Below are positions 39,570 to 51,930 of a stretch of DNA of 64,000 nucleotides, in pieces (within the stretch, counting starts at the first letter, position 1; each line of letters begins with the position of its first letter). Made by a program: the position numbers and the translations under genes. The notes beneath the pieces were generated by a model. That model was not told where the DNA came from. It did not search any database and saw only the letters and a program-made list of their open reading frames with translations. Source of the DNA: Diploscapter coronatus (taxonomy: Eukaryota > Nematoda > Chromadorea > Rhabditida > Rhabditidae). The DNA lies in NCBI GenBank assembly GCA_964036155.1, contig OZ038423.1, positions 13,159,249 through 13,223,248 of the forward strand, given 5' to 3'.

Positions 39570-42500
39570 TTAAACCTCTTCCAGCATCCCATGATTACCA
39601 ATCATGTTTTTGTAGAGGGGCGAGGCGAGAAACCGAGGATAGGAGTCCCTTTGCATTAACGTGTAAATCTGGGCTTGTGCTTCATCGAATGTACTCGCTG
39701 AAATTTTCTAATTAATTTAAATTAAAGTTAGCTCTAGCTATAGCCCTAAACGTTCACATTGCTTAGCGTCTTAACAGTGTTGTTGATTTTTAGTTAGGCT
39801 CCGCAAACGCATTTGCCACGTCACTAATTTCGGGGTAGAAATATATACGAATAGGCCTAGTCTAACTTAAATGATGAGATCATTAAAAAATTTTCGGTTC
39901 AATTTCCACCTAAAAATTAGATGAAAACTAACTCGACATGTGAACGCGCATTTTGCCTTTTTAAATTTGCATACACAATTTTGACCGTTTGAATCGTTCG
40001 AATTTCGCTCTTCAGTTATTTGCCTGCGACTCTGTCGCGCCGCATAAAATTAGCTGAATCGGTTTTCGCTCGCTTGCAGGCGCTTTGGGATAAATGCATT
40101 GTCAACTTGGGCCTTGCTGTATCCCCCACCGATTTCCCTAGGACCTTTTCGTACGTTTCCACTTTCTGGGAAAAAATAGCAGAAAACAGTAAATTCGCTA
40201 ACATTTTGTCTAATAAAATTTCAAGTGAGCAAGAAAAATTAGCAGGCATAGTTTGCGGACTCTAGTTATAATACCTGATGGTCGCGACATATTCGAATTA
40301 ACGATTTCTCGAACTCGACTGTCCAGGGAGACTTCTTTAGGCGACAATATTGAGATAAAATCTTCGTAGATGATTCGGGCCTGAAAATTGTTAAGATTGA
40401 GTTTCAAAAACTTCTTAATCAAAAATTAAGATTTGGAAAGTATTGGCAGTTCAAATCATGGAGGATAGTATAATGCTTAAAATATGTATAATCGTTAAAT
40501 TATCGATGAAAAGCGTCATGTTTTAGTTAGCGTAAGTTTCAAAGTTATTCGACTATCAGAGTATTTTTAAATTAGCCAATAAACTTTCCATTAAAGTTTC
40601 TCATGAATGCCAAATTTTCTGTTTAAATTATCACTCGTCTTCATGGTAATAAAAACCTCGTAACTTTTAATAAAACTAAGAAAAACTACCTTTTCCTCGA
40701 TCTTCTCTGCGTTCTTTTCTCGCTTGAGCTCCTCGCAGGCCTGCCAAAACAGGATATTCTCATCAGAATATTCGCCCTTCAGAAATTCGGCAAAGTATTT
40801 TTGACCGATTCGATTCTTCATCAGCTGATCGAAAGATTGCGACCAACTGTAGACGACTTCGTACGACGGCCTAAAGTTTTGTCGACTATGTCCCAAAATG
40901 TATTTTTGGCCTAACTTCTCCCGTAAAATTCGATTTTCCCCCAATTTTCATATCGTATCCCTCGAATTCGAATATTTTTAACTCTAAATCTCGAAAATAA
41001 ATTATTTTAATGCCCCGCTTGTGCGCGAAAATTTGGGCTGTAAATACCAACATTGGGTCCTGCTTACGCACGCCCGAGGAAACATCTGTGAATTGGTGAT
41101 TAGAGTTTTCAGATTTTAGCTGTTTTATTTCAGCCGACATTAAAATGATATGTTAAGTCATGGTAAGAGAGAGACTTGCTGTTTTTGCAATAATTAAAAC
41201 TATATTGAGCCGAGCATTTTTGCATATAAATTCCTATAAAAGGCGCGTTGACGCAACGCAGCTGATTATTACATTCGCGCTTTCGCTTTTGCTGCTGCAT
41301 TTTGCCGAGCAAATTGAATTCGAAATTGATATTTTATTATCGCACAAAAATGCGAAGCGCGCGCGAAAGTCTCAATTATTATTGAATGAGAAAGAAAATT
41401 TAATAAGAATAAATAAATTAATGATTTGAGGATTTAAAAGGAGGAAAATCATCTCGATATTTCTTGCTTATTCATACTCAAAATTTTGCAACACAATTAG
41501 CACAAGCTAATGACATACTTCGGTATCAAGTTTTTTTTTTCTAAATTATGAGAGAAAATTGATAGAATTCGGCTTCATGAAAATCTAACATCATAAATAT
41601 TTCTAATGAAAATTGCTTGATTCACCCTTACTGTATTATTAGCATTAGAAACTCTTACTTATCACTAGCTTCGACTTTTTGTTGTTCAGCTTCGTGAACC
41701 TTGTTAAACGAAGGCGATTTGCTTCCGAGAAATCGTATCACCGCAAACGCTTTCCACATTAGATCGCAAAGCTCATTTGCATGCGCCAGGGTTCGTTATC
41801 CCATTTATAGATATGATTATTATTTAATATTTAGGAAATGTATTAACCAATATATCAAATATAAAGACTAAATAGATCTCTATTACATAATCAATAGAAT
41901 TTCTTATTTAGAGCGTGGAAAGTTCACTAGATTGAGTTGGTTTCAGTTTGAATAAAATTAGCTATGTATTGATTAGTAATATACGAGTTTAGCCGTGACA
42001 AGACGTGCTTAGCGACTTTAATGATAAGTTACCATTGATTGTTAGATAGAGCATAAACAGGAAAGTCAGGGAAAGACGTTAGAGAAATCTCTAGAGATAT
42101 GCGAATTAATGAGATGGAAATTCGGAGAGAAGAAGAAGAGCCTTGTGGGACGAGCGATGATAATCAGCACGTTGAAAAATACTGTAATGCCTCGATACTC
42201 GTCTACATAGTGTCACGATTCTCTTAACAACGCGTTATATCTAATATTGTTATCCCTAATTTTTGCGCAGGTTGCTAGGAGGGATGTGCCCAAGGCTTGT
42301 GGGATTGTTATTATTTGATTAGTCAAATATTTATCAGAACCGCAAAAGGGATCAACACTTAAAATAACAATTTTATTTGAAGTTTTGACAAAAAATAATC
42401 TGCCATGGTGGAACTGGAACATTGTTTCTCCAAAAGTCAGACATCTTATCCTATTACACTGTGTTATCATGGTATTTTGCGATCTTGATTTCTTTTCAAC

Positions 42501-45500
42501 CCTCGAATTGCACGTAGACAAAGCGTTTGGCTTTAGTAATTTATCGCCGATAGTTCATATTCTGAGCACATAAGAAAAGAATGTACCCATTTTTAAGCTC
42601 TTATTTTCTAACCCTCTTTTCCTGGGGCATTTTTCAAGAAACCTAGACCCGATCGATACTCAGATGCCTCCCTTTGCTTCGTTATGAAATTCTGAACACG
42701 AACCGGAAATTGAAAATCAGACAACTAGAAAAAATTTATCGTCGAGTGCAGGAGCGTACAAAACCAATTTTTTTTATTTGCGCTTGCATTTAACGTAATG
42801 TCTTTCAAAGATTTAAGTTATACGTCGGCGTTTAACGCAATTTTTCTAATTTTTGCGTGCGCGTTTTGAAAATTATCCCGAAAAGTGCGTTTTGCGTTGA
42901 CGTTAATTAATAATGAGTTATCTTTGTACACTCCTGCATGCGACGATTTGCAACTTTGTTCCGAAATTGAGATCAAACAAACTTCAAAATACAATTTCAG
43001 AACGAAATCAGTTTTTCCTTTTCGATTGCAGTTATGTTTTGAAGGGAACAAAAATTCGACTTAATCTTTAAAATATCACATAGTCTATGTGGTAAGGAAG
43101 TATTGTTTCAACGTTTCAAAATTAGTTCCTTCTTGTGCAAGTTTAGGGGTACGATATGAAAACCGACATAAACAGGTTTCGGTCGCAAAATTAGACGTTT
43201 TGGATACCTGGATAAGGTTTTGGGAATGAAAATCATATTTTCAGGAATTTTCCGCGAAGTTTTGGGAATAATCTCTAACCACATACCTGTCTAGGTTATC
43301 CTGTGTTTGTTGTTGGGAGACGGGCTTCTTCTCGGTGCCAACGCTGCCACTGAAATCTTTTACATTCATTTCGAAAAACTTTCAAAATCCCCAATTTTCG
43401 AAAAACCACGTGACTCATGCCCTCAAAATTTAGTAGCATCACTGACTCAATATTTTAATATAATTAAAAGAAAACTCTTGTCTGCTTATTCGCGGCATTT
43501 ATGAACGCCAAATTACATTTTCGGACTTAGCTTATTATCCATCTAAAGTTGAAACGTAATTTCCTATTTTTTTTTTAAATTTTGGGCCCTATACCTGCAA
43601 CAGGCCATACTACATGGATAGAGGCGTAGGACGGTGTGGAATTTGGCTGTTTTGACCGGCGAATAGAGGCCCGATTCACCGGCCAGGGTCTCGATGTGCT
43701 CCGAGCGTATTTTGACTAGCTTTTCGAGAATTTACTTCAACAGATATGTTAATTTCAGGGAGAGTTTAAAATCCGTGTATAAGAAAGACGGCCAATGATA
43801 GAGCTGGAATGTTGGATCGCGGTTTACTGAAACATCGGTTTTTCGAGGAATCGCATAACTCACGGATGTCAAAACTCGCGAAAGAGAAAATTAGAGAGAC
43901 AGGACTTTTAAGCATACAGGAGAAAGGTGCCGGAAAAACGATTAAATAGGATATTTGGAATCCAACGATCTCGTAATTTTACGAAATCCTATTTAAGGAA
44001 AAGGTAGGTAGGGCTAATACTCTCATTTTTACATATTATATCTCCAAGTTGCAATATTGGGGGATTTTCTATATATCGTAAAAATCGGTACTTCAAAGGA
44101 AGAAAAGTAAAAATTGCTATAAATGTCGAGAAATGATAGAATCGTTGAATTTCGTCGAGAGAAATATAAAAAATAAGACGAATAGGATAGGTGTTGAGCT
44201 CGGGAGACAAATAATTTTCATACCACACTGCAGCCTTGCCCCTAGAAAGCTCTGTATTCGTAATCACTGGCGTAGCCTAGGAGACGTTGGAAAAATGCCT
44301 CTCCAACCCCGCACTGTCAAGCCTAGGCTAATTGAAAAACCTCTATCTGATAAAGAATATAAGACTAAAACAGGCTGAAATATGTGAGTTCGCGAAAATC
44401 AGCTTTAGATCTGAAAAATAATTGTATAGGCGCGTTCTTGCAAGAACGAAGGGATTTTATGAGATTTCACACACAACGAAACTGAAAATCGATGACGTGG
44501 TGAAACGCAAGCGATTAAACCAATTTATGAATTAGAGTCGAATATTCAGAAAACTATATCTTTGTTTGGTTTGAGCTGATATAAAATAGAATTTTGAAAA
44601 AAATGAAAATTTCATCTCAGAAGTCATCAAAATTTCTTGAGACATGGCTATTTTTAAAAGTCAGAAATAGATTTTAGTTTGTCCTCTGACGTATTGAGAA
44701 CTAAGATAATAATTGATATATATTCTAAAATTTATACAGAAATTTCTAAGCATTATTTTAGTCCCTAATATCGTTTCAAAAAGCACGAGAATTTCGAAGC
44801 TCGGCTTGCAAAACAAGTCTGAGAATATTTCAAATTATGTTTCAAAAATTTTATAATCGCGATGTTTGAACTTGTTCACAACAATTTCGATTGGTAGAAT
44901 AGATATATAAATTTTTTTAAAAATCCCACAGAATTTGTAACAATAATACTGATTGTCAGCGCCAGTGCTAAAAATCATCAATGTTAAAAGCTTACTTCCT
45001 GTTTGTTTTCAAAACTATAATAACATTTTTCTACAGTATCTAAGCAACAGGCTCCTATCAAGCTCTAAACGATCACATGGGCAAATTAAGCGAGAAATTT
45101 TAAATGATTCCACTGAAAAACGGTAAATTAGCGCTCAAATTATATAATTCTTCTTAACGCAAATTATACGGTGAAAATGTCGATATTAGGGAAACTTTTC
45201 ATCGCGAAAAATCTGTTTGAAAATTCCCATAAAGTCTCCTTTTTCATACACTTCAGATGAGAACTTCTCAGGCCGTTTACGCAGTCAGGTACAATTTTTC
45301 GGGTAACGTCGGAAAATTTCGTCCCGATTTTTCGCGAATGAATTACTAACCCTACAAAATTAATCACAGACCAGACGCGTCATATCTGATGTCTCATTAA
45401 GTGTGCATTGCACTTTTTTCCAAAAAAAAATGTCGCAAAGTAGCGCAAAAAGAATGAACTGTCAAATAATCCTCCAGGAAGAAAGGATAAAGTTTGAAAA

Positions 45501-48500
45501 ATTACGCAATATTCAATATTTGACGTCCTGAGTCCAATTTCGTTTGGTAGACAATGAAACGTTTTGTAGCGCGAGCGCATTTCAAGGAGAATTGTAACTT
45601 CTAGCATATTCTTTTGAAATGTAATTTTCTTGGAGCCTACTCGTTCAATGACTGTGAAAGCTACATTTAAAATGCTAAGTTCAAAAATGAGCAAAATACT
45701 AAAATATCAAGGAAACAATTTATTAGATGGAGCCTTTAAAAGGACTAATATAATTATATATTTCTGAAGTATGAAATCATGTGATATAAATTTTAAAATA
45801 CAACCTTTAAAAAGTGATCATGTAATTAGTATTTTGAAGCGAAAAATTTCTCCCGGGATTCAATTGTATTTTTCCGTTACATAAACTCAATAAAATAACA
45901 ATAGTGATCATATTCATAAATACATAGATCACTTCGAGCCCAGAAATACTTTGTAGCACAATATTGAAATATATGTAGTTATCGGGCGCCCATTATCGCA
46001 ATTTTCAATTTACGTCGCAAAAGATCTCTGTTAAACTATATTCAATAATAGTAAATATGTATTGTAATCGAAATTCTTAGATCTATCATATATGATCTCC
46101 GAAAATTCCTGTAAAGGCTTAAAATTTAATCCAACAAGCAATATTTCCTAATGCTCATTAAAATTTTCTACTGGTTAAGAATTTGATTTCAAAATTTCCT
46201 TCGGTATTACAACTTGGTCTCTGTAATTAGCATAATTTTTATAAGAATATATTTCTGGTTGACCCCCCGATCTCGGATTTTGTCCCCAGAAAGCCAAGAA
46301 AAGAGACGGATAAATTGTGACGGCAATTATCATTTTGTGCGTCATTGGCCTAGAGCAATTCTGTAGCCCAACTTATTGGATTTGTTATTTTATATTTGAC
46401 CTATGATTTATGGCATATAGCTAGTAATTCTTAGAATCTCGGAAGCAGGAAGCAAATTTAGGTTTGATTATCGGAAAATACTTCGAAAGATGAAAATAAC
46501 TCATTTAATTTTCAGCGCAATGTGCAAAAATCGCGATATTTCATAATTTAAGTGATCATAATTCATCAATTGAAAATCTGCAATGAATTGAATGAGATAC
46601 ATAACATTTTGCCGAGGTTTCAAGAATTTCCAATGGTGAATTTAAAATTTCATAGCATAATGTCGTTATTTAAAAACTTAACTAAAAAATAAAAGAATCG
46701 CGAAAATATAGAAATGAGGATAAACTTATGGTTTAGATATCTTAATCTGATAAAAGCCTTTAAAATCTCAACTTAAAAGATGATAATAAGGATTTTAGCT
46801 CTTGTATTATCTAAATATCTAAGCATATAGTAACAGGCTCATCTGTTTATATTTACTAACAATTCTCGGTATATCCATATCAAAATTCTCATACTTCTGA
46901 TAAAATTCTTATCGGAAAAATGATAAGATTCCCCGAAGCACTATGGTTTGAATTACAGTAATTTAGTTTTAGTCAAGAAAAATACTTTAATCTCACATAA
47001 AATTCACTGGTACAAATATACAAAATATTCAATTATAAATGACATTATATTTAGAGGGCAACATAAGTATGCGTTTATTAACTCAACAAAACGATCCTCC
47101 CAGTTGGAGGAGCGGGGGGAAAGTTACTCCAACTTTCTATCAGTTTTCCCACCAAAGGAAGTTCGAGGGAAATCGAGGAAACTCGAGTTTCCCCAGTTCC
47201 CTTTGGAACACAAAACTTTCCCCCCAACCGGAGGAACTTTTCTCTGAGAACGATACCCGATTAAAAAAAATCAAATTTACTCAACTTTCACAATATTTTA
47301 GAAATTTTGCCTTTGTTTCGGGGGTTTTTTGTTTAATTAATTAGGTTTGAACAATATTTTCACAACTCTTTGCACCCACCAGTACGTGATAATTCAAATT
47401 CAAAATTTTAACGTTAATCTTTTTTTTGCAACTTTTACAACCAAAATTTTATTTGATTCTTCAAGAACTAGGTGTGCCTCAAAAAATCGCTATCTTCGCC
47501 CCTCCTACTCTTGGCATATGAATAGATGATATAACGGTGTGGGTTCTTCGTTTTTCGTAGGAAAATTCACGCACTTGGGCTATTTCTCTAATTTCTTTAT
47601 CTTTTTCACCAGCTTTTCGTGCAACCTTTGCATAAGGAAGACCTCATTTAGGGGAGGTGAGATAGCGTTGTAATTTGAGAGACTAATGAGAAGTTCGAGG
47701 AAAGAAATATCATTCAAGGTGAGAAAGAAAAGAAGCCATAGAAAAGTGGTTGGAGAAATAGCATTGGAAACGAAAAGGGGAAAAGGAAGCCAGAAAGATC
47801 CCCAAAAGTAAAGGAAGACGTATGTAGAAATGGAGGGCGCTTACAACCAATATTTGCTCTATGCCATAGTCGTCTTTTCTCTAAAACACGCTATTTTCCC
47901 ATTTTTCCCTCTAACCCCTCCATTTTCCCTTACTCTCTCGTAACGAGAATAGCTTCGTACATTATCGATGCCAAAGGAAATGAGGAAAATAGTAGGTGAA
48001 AATGAGAGACCGCGAAGGAAGCAGGAAAAACAGAATAGAACATAAATGAACATTTAGACATATAGGAATTCGAAATCTCGGGTGAGGTAAGGCAGAGGAT
48101 ATTTGAAGGATGAGATTTTTATTGCTCAATAGATTTTTAGTTGGTAATTTAAACCCAAGGCAACAATAATGTTTGAACTCAATGTAGTCCACAATAGATT
48201 TAAAACAGCTATCAAACGTTTAAAGGAATAGGGTAAACTTAGATGACAATTTACAAAGGCCAACAAAGAGGTTGCAACTTTTATAGCGCTAGACTCAAAC
48301 AAAGGCTTCTAGACACTTCATGAACCTGTCAAACGAAGCGCAAATATTTGACAAAGTTCAGGCATGAGTCACTGATGACACTCGGAGCATATCGTTACAC
48401 AAAGCCCCCGGGAATAGGGTTTGCAAAAGGTTCCAATCTGGGAATAAAATGACAAAAATGCTCCCACCTGTGATTCTGCCCCATAAAATTGCAGTCGCAG

Positions 48501-50207
48501 GTCAGTATCTTCATAAGCATACTACGTTGATGAGGTGATTCGGATTCGGGAGGCTCCGCCTGAACATATTTGAATCAATATTAGTAGCTAAAAACGCTGA
48601 AGGAGGAATGAGCAAGGTCTTGAACGTCAAACTTTCAAGTTCAGACTCTGTCCGAACCTTACTTAGGAGGGAGAAAATTAAAGATTTTTCTTAATGGAAA
48701 GAGACGAAAGCTCCACATTCAGAAATATGATTTGTCTCATTGTTCCATCAAGATCGAGAAAGATCTTCTTCTCTACCTGCTGATGCGTCGGCGAACCAAT
48801 GTTTTGGGTACCCGAGGACGAGTTGGAGTTCGAATTCGGGTTGGGTTGATTCCTCCTACTTGTCGATGGTCGACTCGTATCGTTGTGCTGCCTGTCCAGA
48901 TAGTCTTCAGAGGCCTGGTCTGTGTCTCTGCCGACGGGGTCTGGGCTGTTCGCCACCGAGCTGTTTGGCTGCTGCTGGCTCGAGGTGGACTTGCGCCGCT
49001 GCGAGCCGCCTGCTCCGCTCTGGAATCAGATTCGTTGTGGTTTGAAGTCACAATCAATTATACGGTTTCTTTTATGTGGCTCAGAGTGTAGAAAGCGTCG
49101 ATAACGAAGAAACATTGGGGGTGAGTGCACAAAAATACTTTATCCAAGTTGAACTTTAAAACTCGCTACCTGCTGCACAGCAGACGCGTTCGTGGCGGTC
49201 GAGCTGGTCACCGTCCGGTTTGTCGCGAGTATGATACGGCGCTGACCACGGTGTGACGGACCTGCAAGTATCTGGCTTTTAGATATCGTTCACCTTTATG
49301 AAATTAGATCTCTTTGCATGAAGTGTGAAAATTGTTTTCATCCAAGCATTTCCTTCTCATAAAGAGCTACTACAACAAGTCATCAGGAAGATACAGGGCT
49401 TGGAAACGAATTATCGCCATCCTACCACTTTGCATCATCAGAGAAGGCTTTCTAATGAAGCTTAGAGAAGGAATAAAGATCCTTACCAGTAGCAGGAATG
49501 TGTTGACTGGGAGAGATGGTGGACGTAGTGCTGGTGCAACAGGAGGATGGCGAGTGCTGCTGCTTTTTCTCGTCCTCTTTGCTCTTCAACTTTCGCTTCT
49601 TCTTGCTCGACCCGGTCACGGCGATCTGCTGCTGTTGATACTTTGGTTGCGTCGAGACCGACGATGACGTGCCGAACTCAGGAGTAGCACCTCCAACGAC
49701 GACGCAGCCCCCACCACTGCTTCTACGGCTCGCCAGCAGACACTCGACGTCGGCCGTTGTCGGAGAAGATTCTGAAGCGGGTTGACGTCAATTATTTTTA
49801 GAATTACTGAACTGACTTCCTCTTTATTTTAGGAACTCAATTTGTTGGCTTTGGCTCTCAGGAATATATTTAGAACAATTTATTGATACAAGAATATGTT
49901 CAAAATTGTAGGATGTTTCTTGATGTTATAATCAGGGGTGTGCAGAATTCCGATTCAGATTTCGAAGTCAAAAATTTTCAATTCCGATTCCGAATTTTTC
50001 AAAACTCAAATTCCGCATACCCCTGGTTATAATGTACACTAGAAGGGTAATGGATGAAAAGTAAAAGATTTATTCTTTTCTAGTTCTGAAAATCGAAAGA
50101 TCAAAAGTCATTCTAGACTAGGTTGAAATAAAAATAATGCTACCTGAAACCGCAATAACGACAACAACGTAATGACACCAATACTCGGTGCCGAAGCACT
50201 CGCAGCT
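39570..50207 (-). CDS. Regulator of G-protein signalling (RGS), RZ/R4-like, with alternative 5' ends
   Basis: The RGS domain comes from three exons: 40690-40870, 40275-40380 and 39570-39697 (stop 39570-39572). Conserved blocks are [73 protein letters not shown] and LASPLYKNM. These contact G-alpha switch regions and speed GTP hydrolysis. [14 protein letters not shown] and [14 protein letters not shown] match the RZ group (RGS17/19/20) best. The long 5' end adds exons 50144-50207, 49487-49771, 49170-49261, 48777-49019 and 48468-48559, a Ser/Gln/Asn-rich, probably disordered region with a nuclear-localisation-like KKKRKLK. All these joins agree in phase. Two other upstream exons also fit the same junction (separate entries). 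The exon at 50144-50207 ([17 protein letters not shown]) has no start codon and is the least certain; the true 5' end may lie further right. Confidence 0.85.
41659..41759 (-). CDS. Alternative first exon of the RGS gene (proximal)
   Basis: ATG at 41759-41757 opens [15 protein letters not shown] and runs to a canonical donor (GATAA|gtaagag). It ends in phase 2, exactly the phase needed to join the RGS-domain exon at 40870, giving an N-terminus of 34 residues with an amphipathic start. A TATAAAT sequence lies on the minus strand at about 41813-41820, some 55 bases upstream of the ATG, with an octamer ATGCAAAT (41775-41782) between. I read this as an internal promoter plus short-isoform first exon. 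No acceptor is needed upstream, which supports a first exon. It is not proven without transcript data. Confidence 0.6.
42738..42947. repeat. 210-bp inverted repeat in an RGS intron
   Basis: ATCGTCGAGTGCAGGAGCGT at 42738 is mirrored at 42928-42947, and the pairing runs on through GTACAAA (about 25 bases per arm with 3-4 mismatches). The interior is rich in 'aacgcaa/gcgttt' and is itself partly palindromic. It resembles a MITE, but I find no clear target-site duplication outside the arms. Confidence 0.6.
43595..43719 (-). CDS. Alternative 5' exon of the RGS gene (middle)
   Basis: Bounded by a donor (TGCAG|gtatagg) and a possible acceptor (tcgaaaag), it stays open in one frame throughout and ends in phase 2, fitting the RGS-domain exon at 40870. 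It encodes [19 protein letters not shown] and ends CSMACCR next to the RGS domain. An internal ATG (MACCR) could give a minimal isoform. The Cys cluster just before the domain recalls the palmitoylated cysteine string of RZ-type RGS proteins; the exon at 48468-48559 also ends in a Cys pair (TCDCNF). It cannot follow that exon in frame (a stop would form), so it belongs to a separate transcript. Confidence 0.55.
47096..47240. repeat. GC-rich nested hairpin (fold-back) block
   Basis: TCCTCCCAGTTGGAGGAGCG with a following GGGGGGAAAGTT (47096-47126) is mirrored by AACTTTCCCCCCAACCGGAG (about 47212). Inside, CCAAAGGAAG is mirrored by TTCCCTTTGG (about 47151 and 47198). The block stands out from its AT-rich surroundings. 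AACGAT occurs near both sides (47090 and 47249) but is not directly adjacent on the right, so a target duplication is doubtful. Confidence 0.6.
49933..50025. mobile_element. 93-bp hAT-like MITE with 8-bp target duplication
   Basis: Ends are CAGGGGTGTGCAGAATTCCG on the left and, read inward from the right, CAGGGGTATGCGGAATTTGA. The 8-mer GTTATAAT flanks both sides (49925-49932 and 50026-50033). CAGGGG termini plus an 8-bp duplication are hAT hallmarks. The body repeats AATTCCGATTC. It lies in the RGS intron between exons 49487-49771 and 50144-50207 and encodes nothing. Confidence 0.88.
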
Positions 50208-51399
50208 CTGAAAGCGACGAATTTAACTATTGAGGAAACATCTTCAAAATCGATATATAGCGCAGAAATATAACATCATTCACGAACACACGAGAGTGTT
50301 TCATAGGGAAATGACACGAGAGGGCTATTTTTGGAATTGTTATATGTAGCTAAAAGAAGTGAAGATAGAAGAAAGTTACATCATTTTTGAAGATAGAGAG
50401 ATGTTCACGCAAAATCAATACAAGGTGAGAAATTTAACAGAATTAATGAGACTAGAACATGAAGGCCTCAAATGAAGATTGATCTATAAAATGAAACTAT
50501 TATGATATCACCCTTACAATTCAACTATGTTTTGGCCTTACACGAACACTTTGATGTTGTTTATCCTTTTACACTTCCTCTCTTTAATTTTTAAAATCTC
50601 TATATGGGAATTAACACGTGCTGTGTCTCGGTTGTAGTTTTATGATTTTATGAAACATTGAGATCAATTACCGAATCAAAAAGAATGGTATGATAATGAT
50701 GCTATGGATCATTTCGAATTTAGATGAGTTTGAAGAAAAGTTTCATAATGGCATTTTCATGTAACCCAATGGGCCAGCTAAAGATATCTAGTGATTTGCT
50801 AAATTTTTAAACATACCAAAGAAATACGGATTTTTAAAAATATTACTAATATTGAAAGAGCAATAATACTATAAATCTTCTTGCTATTGAAATAATGGTC
50901 ATGCTGCTAAACTTTGCAAAGATTGAAGCATATGATGGTTAAATATCATGAAATCTGATGAAAGATCATTTGAATGTTATAGATTATTTATCTTAAAATC
51001 ATCACTAATTTTCCGCGCGAACTATAAACCAACCAAGTTAAATCGAGATCAAAAAGTTTGAAACCCAACTAATCAAAATCTGAGTATCCTGAAAATTCAT
51101 CAGCCAACATCAACTTATGAATAAGCTCAATCGTCGAATTTCTTTTGAGAGGAATTGATAAGGAAGTCGATTTTATCAAAAGGCGAATTAATCAAAATCT
51201 TCGCGCATAATTAACGGAAATGAATGCCAGAAATTCTTTGATTAATCTATTTTAGCTAAATAGTGCGTGAAATTTGGAGAGTGGAAAGGAGAGAAAAGAC
51301 AATTCTCGGGTCTGAAATTCTCGCTGCTGATGCTGCGGCAGCACAAGCGCGGTGAACGAAAACGCGCATTGCATAGAGGTAAGAGCGTGTGCTCGCGAG

Positions 51400-51930
51400 A
51401 TAGTACACAGAAAATAGAGATGCAGAGGAGCAAAAAACGACGAAATAATACGAGAAGCTGAGAGAAAACGAGAGAGAGTGAGCTAGAGAAGCAGAAAAAG
51501 TAAGAAATAGTGTGAGGAATAAAGAAAGTCGGAGAGAATCAGAAAAATCGAGAAATAGTGTGAAAGTAGAAGAACGTAAAAGAAATACACCTCTTTCTCT
51601 AACTCACACATGAGCAATCGATTCAAGACTAGCTGGGATAAAAGCCTGGCGAGCTGACGAAAGAGCAAGGAAAACGGAGAGCGTACAGAGAAGCTAGTCA
51701 ACGTAACAGACAGTTGGCGAGAGAGAAGGAAAGAAAGAACGAAAAAGGGAGAGAAAGAAAAGAGAAAAGGTAAGATAACTAAAAGAAGCTGGAAATAGTA
51801 TGCAAGCTTGGAGAGTAAAAAGACGGAGATCACTCACTCTCAAAGAGGATACAGAAAGGGAAGTAATTGAAAAAGAACATTTTAAAAAGCGGAGAGAAAA
51901 GAGACAGAAAAGGGGGAAATTATAAAAAGA
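51400..51930 (+). repeat. Polypurine (GA-rich) tract
   Basis: The plus strand is dominated by 'gagaaa', 'aagaga' and 'gaaagaa' units for roughly 500 bases, with few pyrimidines. There is no strict repeat unit. Such tracts occur near nematode and arthropod promoters and can bind GAGA-type factors; any role here is unproven. Confidence 0.6.

Noticed and set aside
40886..41140. Frame [16 protein letters not shown] as another RGS first exon
   Set aside because: Its good donor (GTGC|gtaagc) leaves phase 1, but the RGS exon at 40870 needs phase 2.
51242..51461. Open frames on both strands in the GC-richer island
   Set aside because: Composition explains the open frames; neither strand gives a recognisable protein or a complete exon chain. 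Kept only as a possible promoter or leader region.
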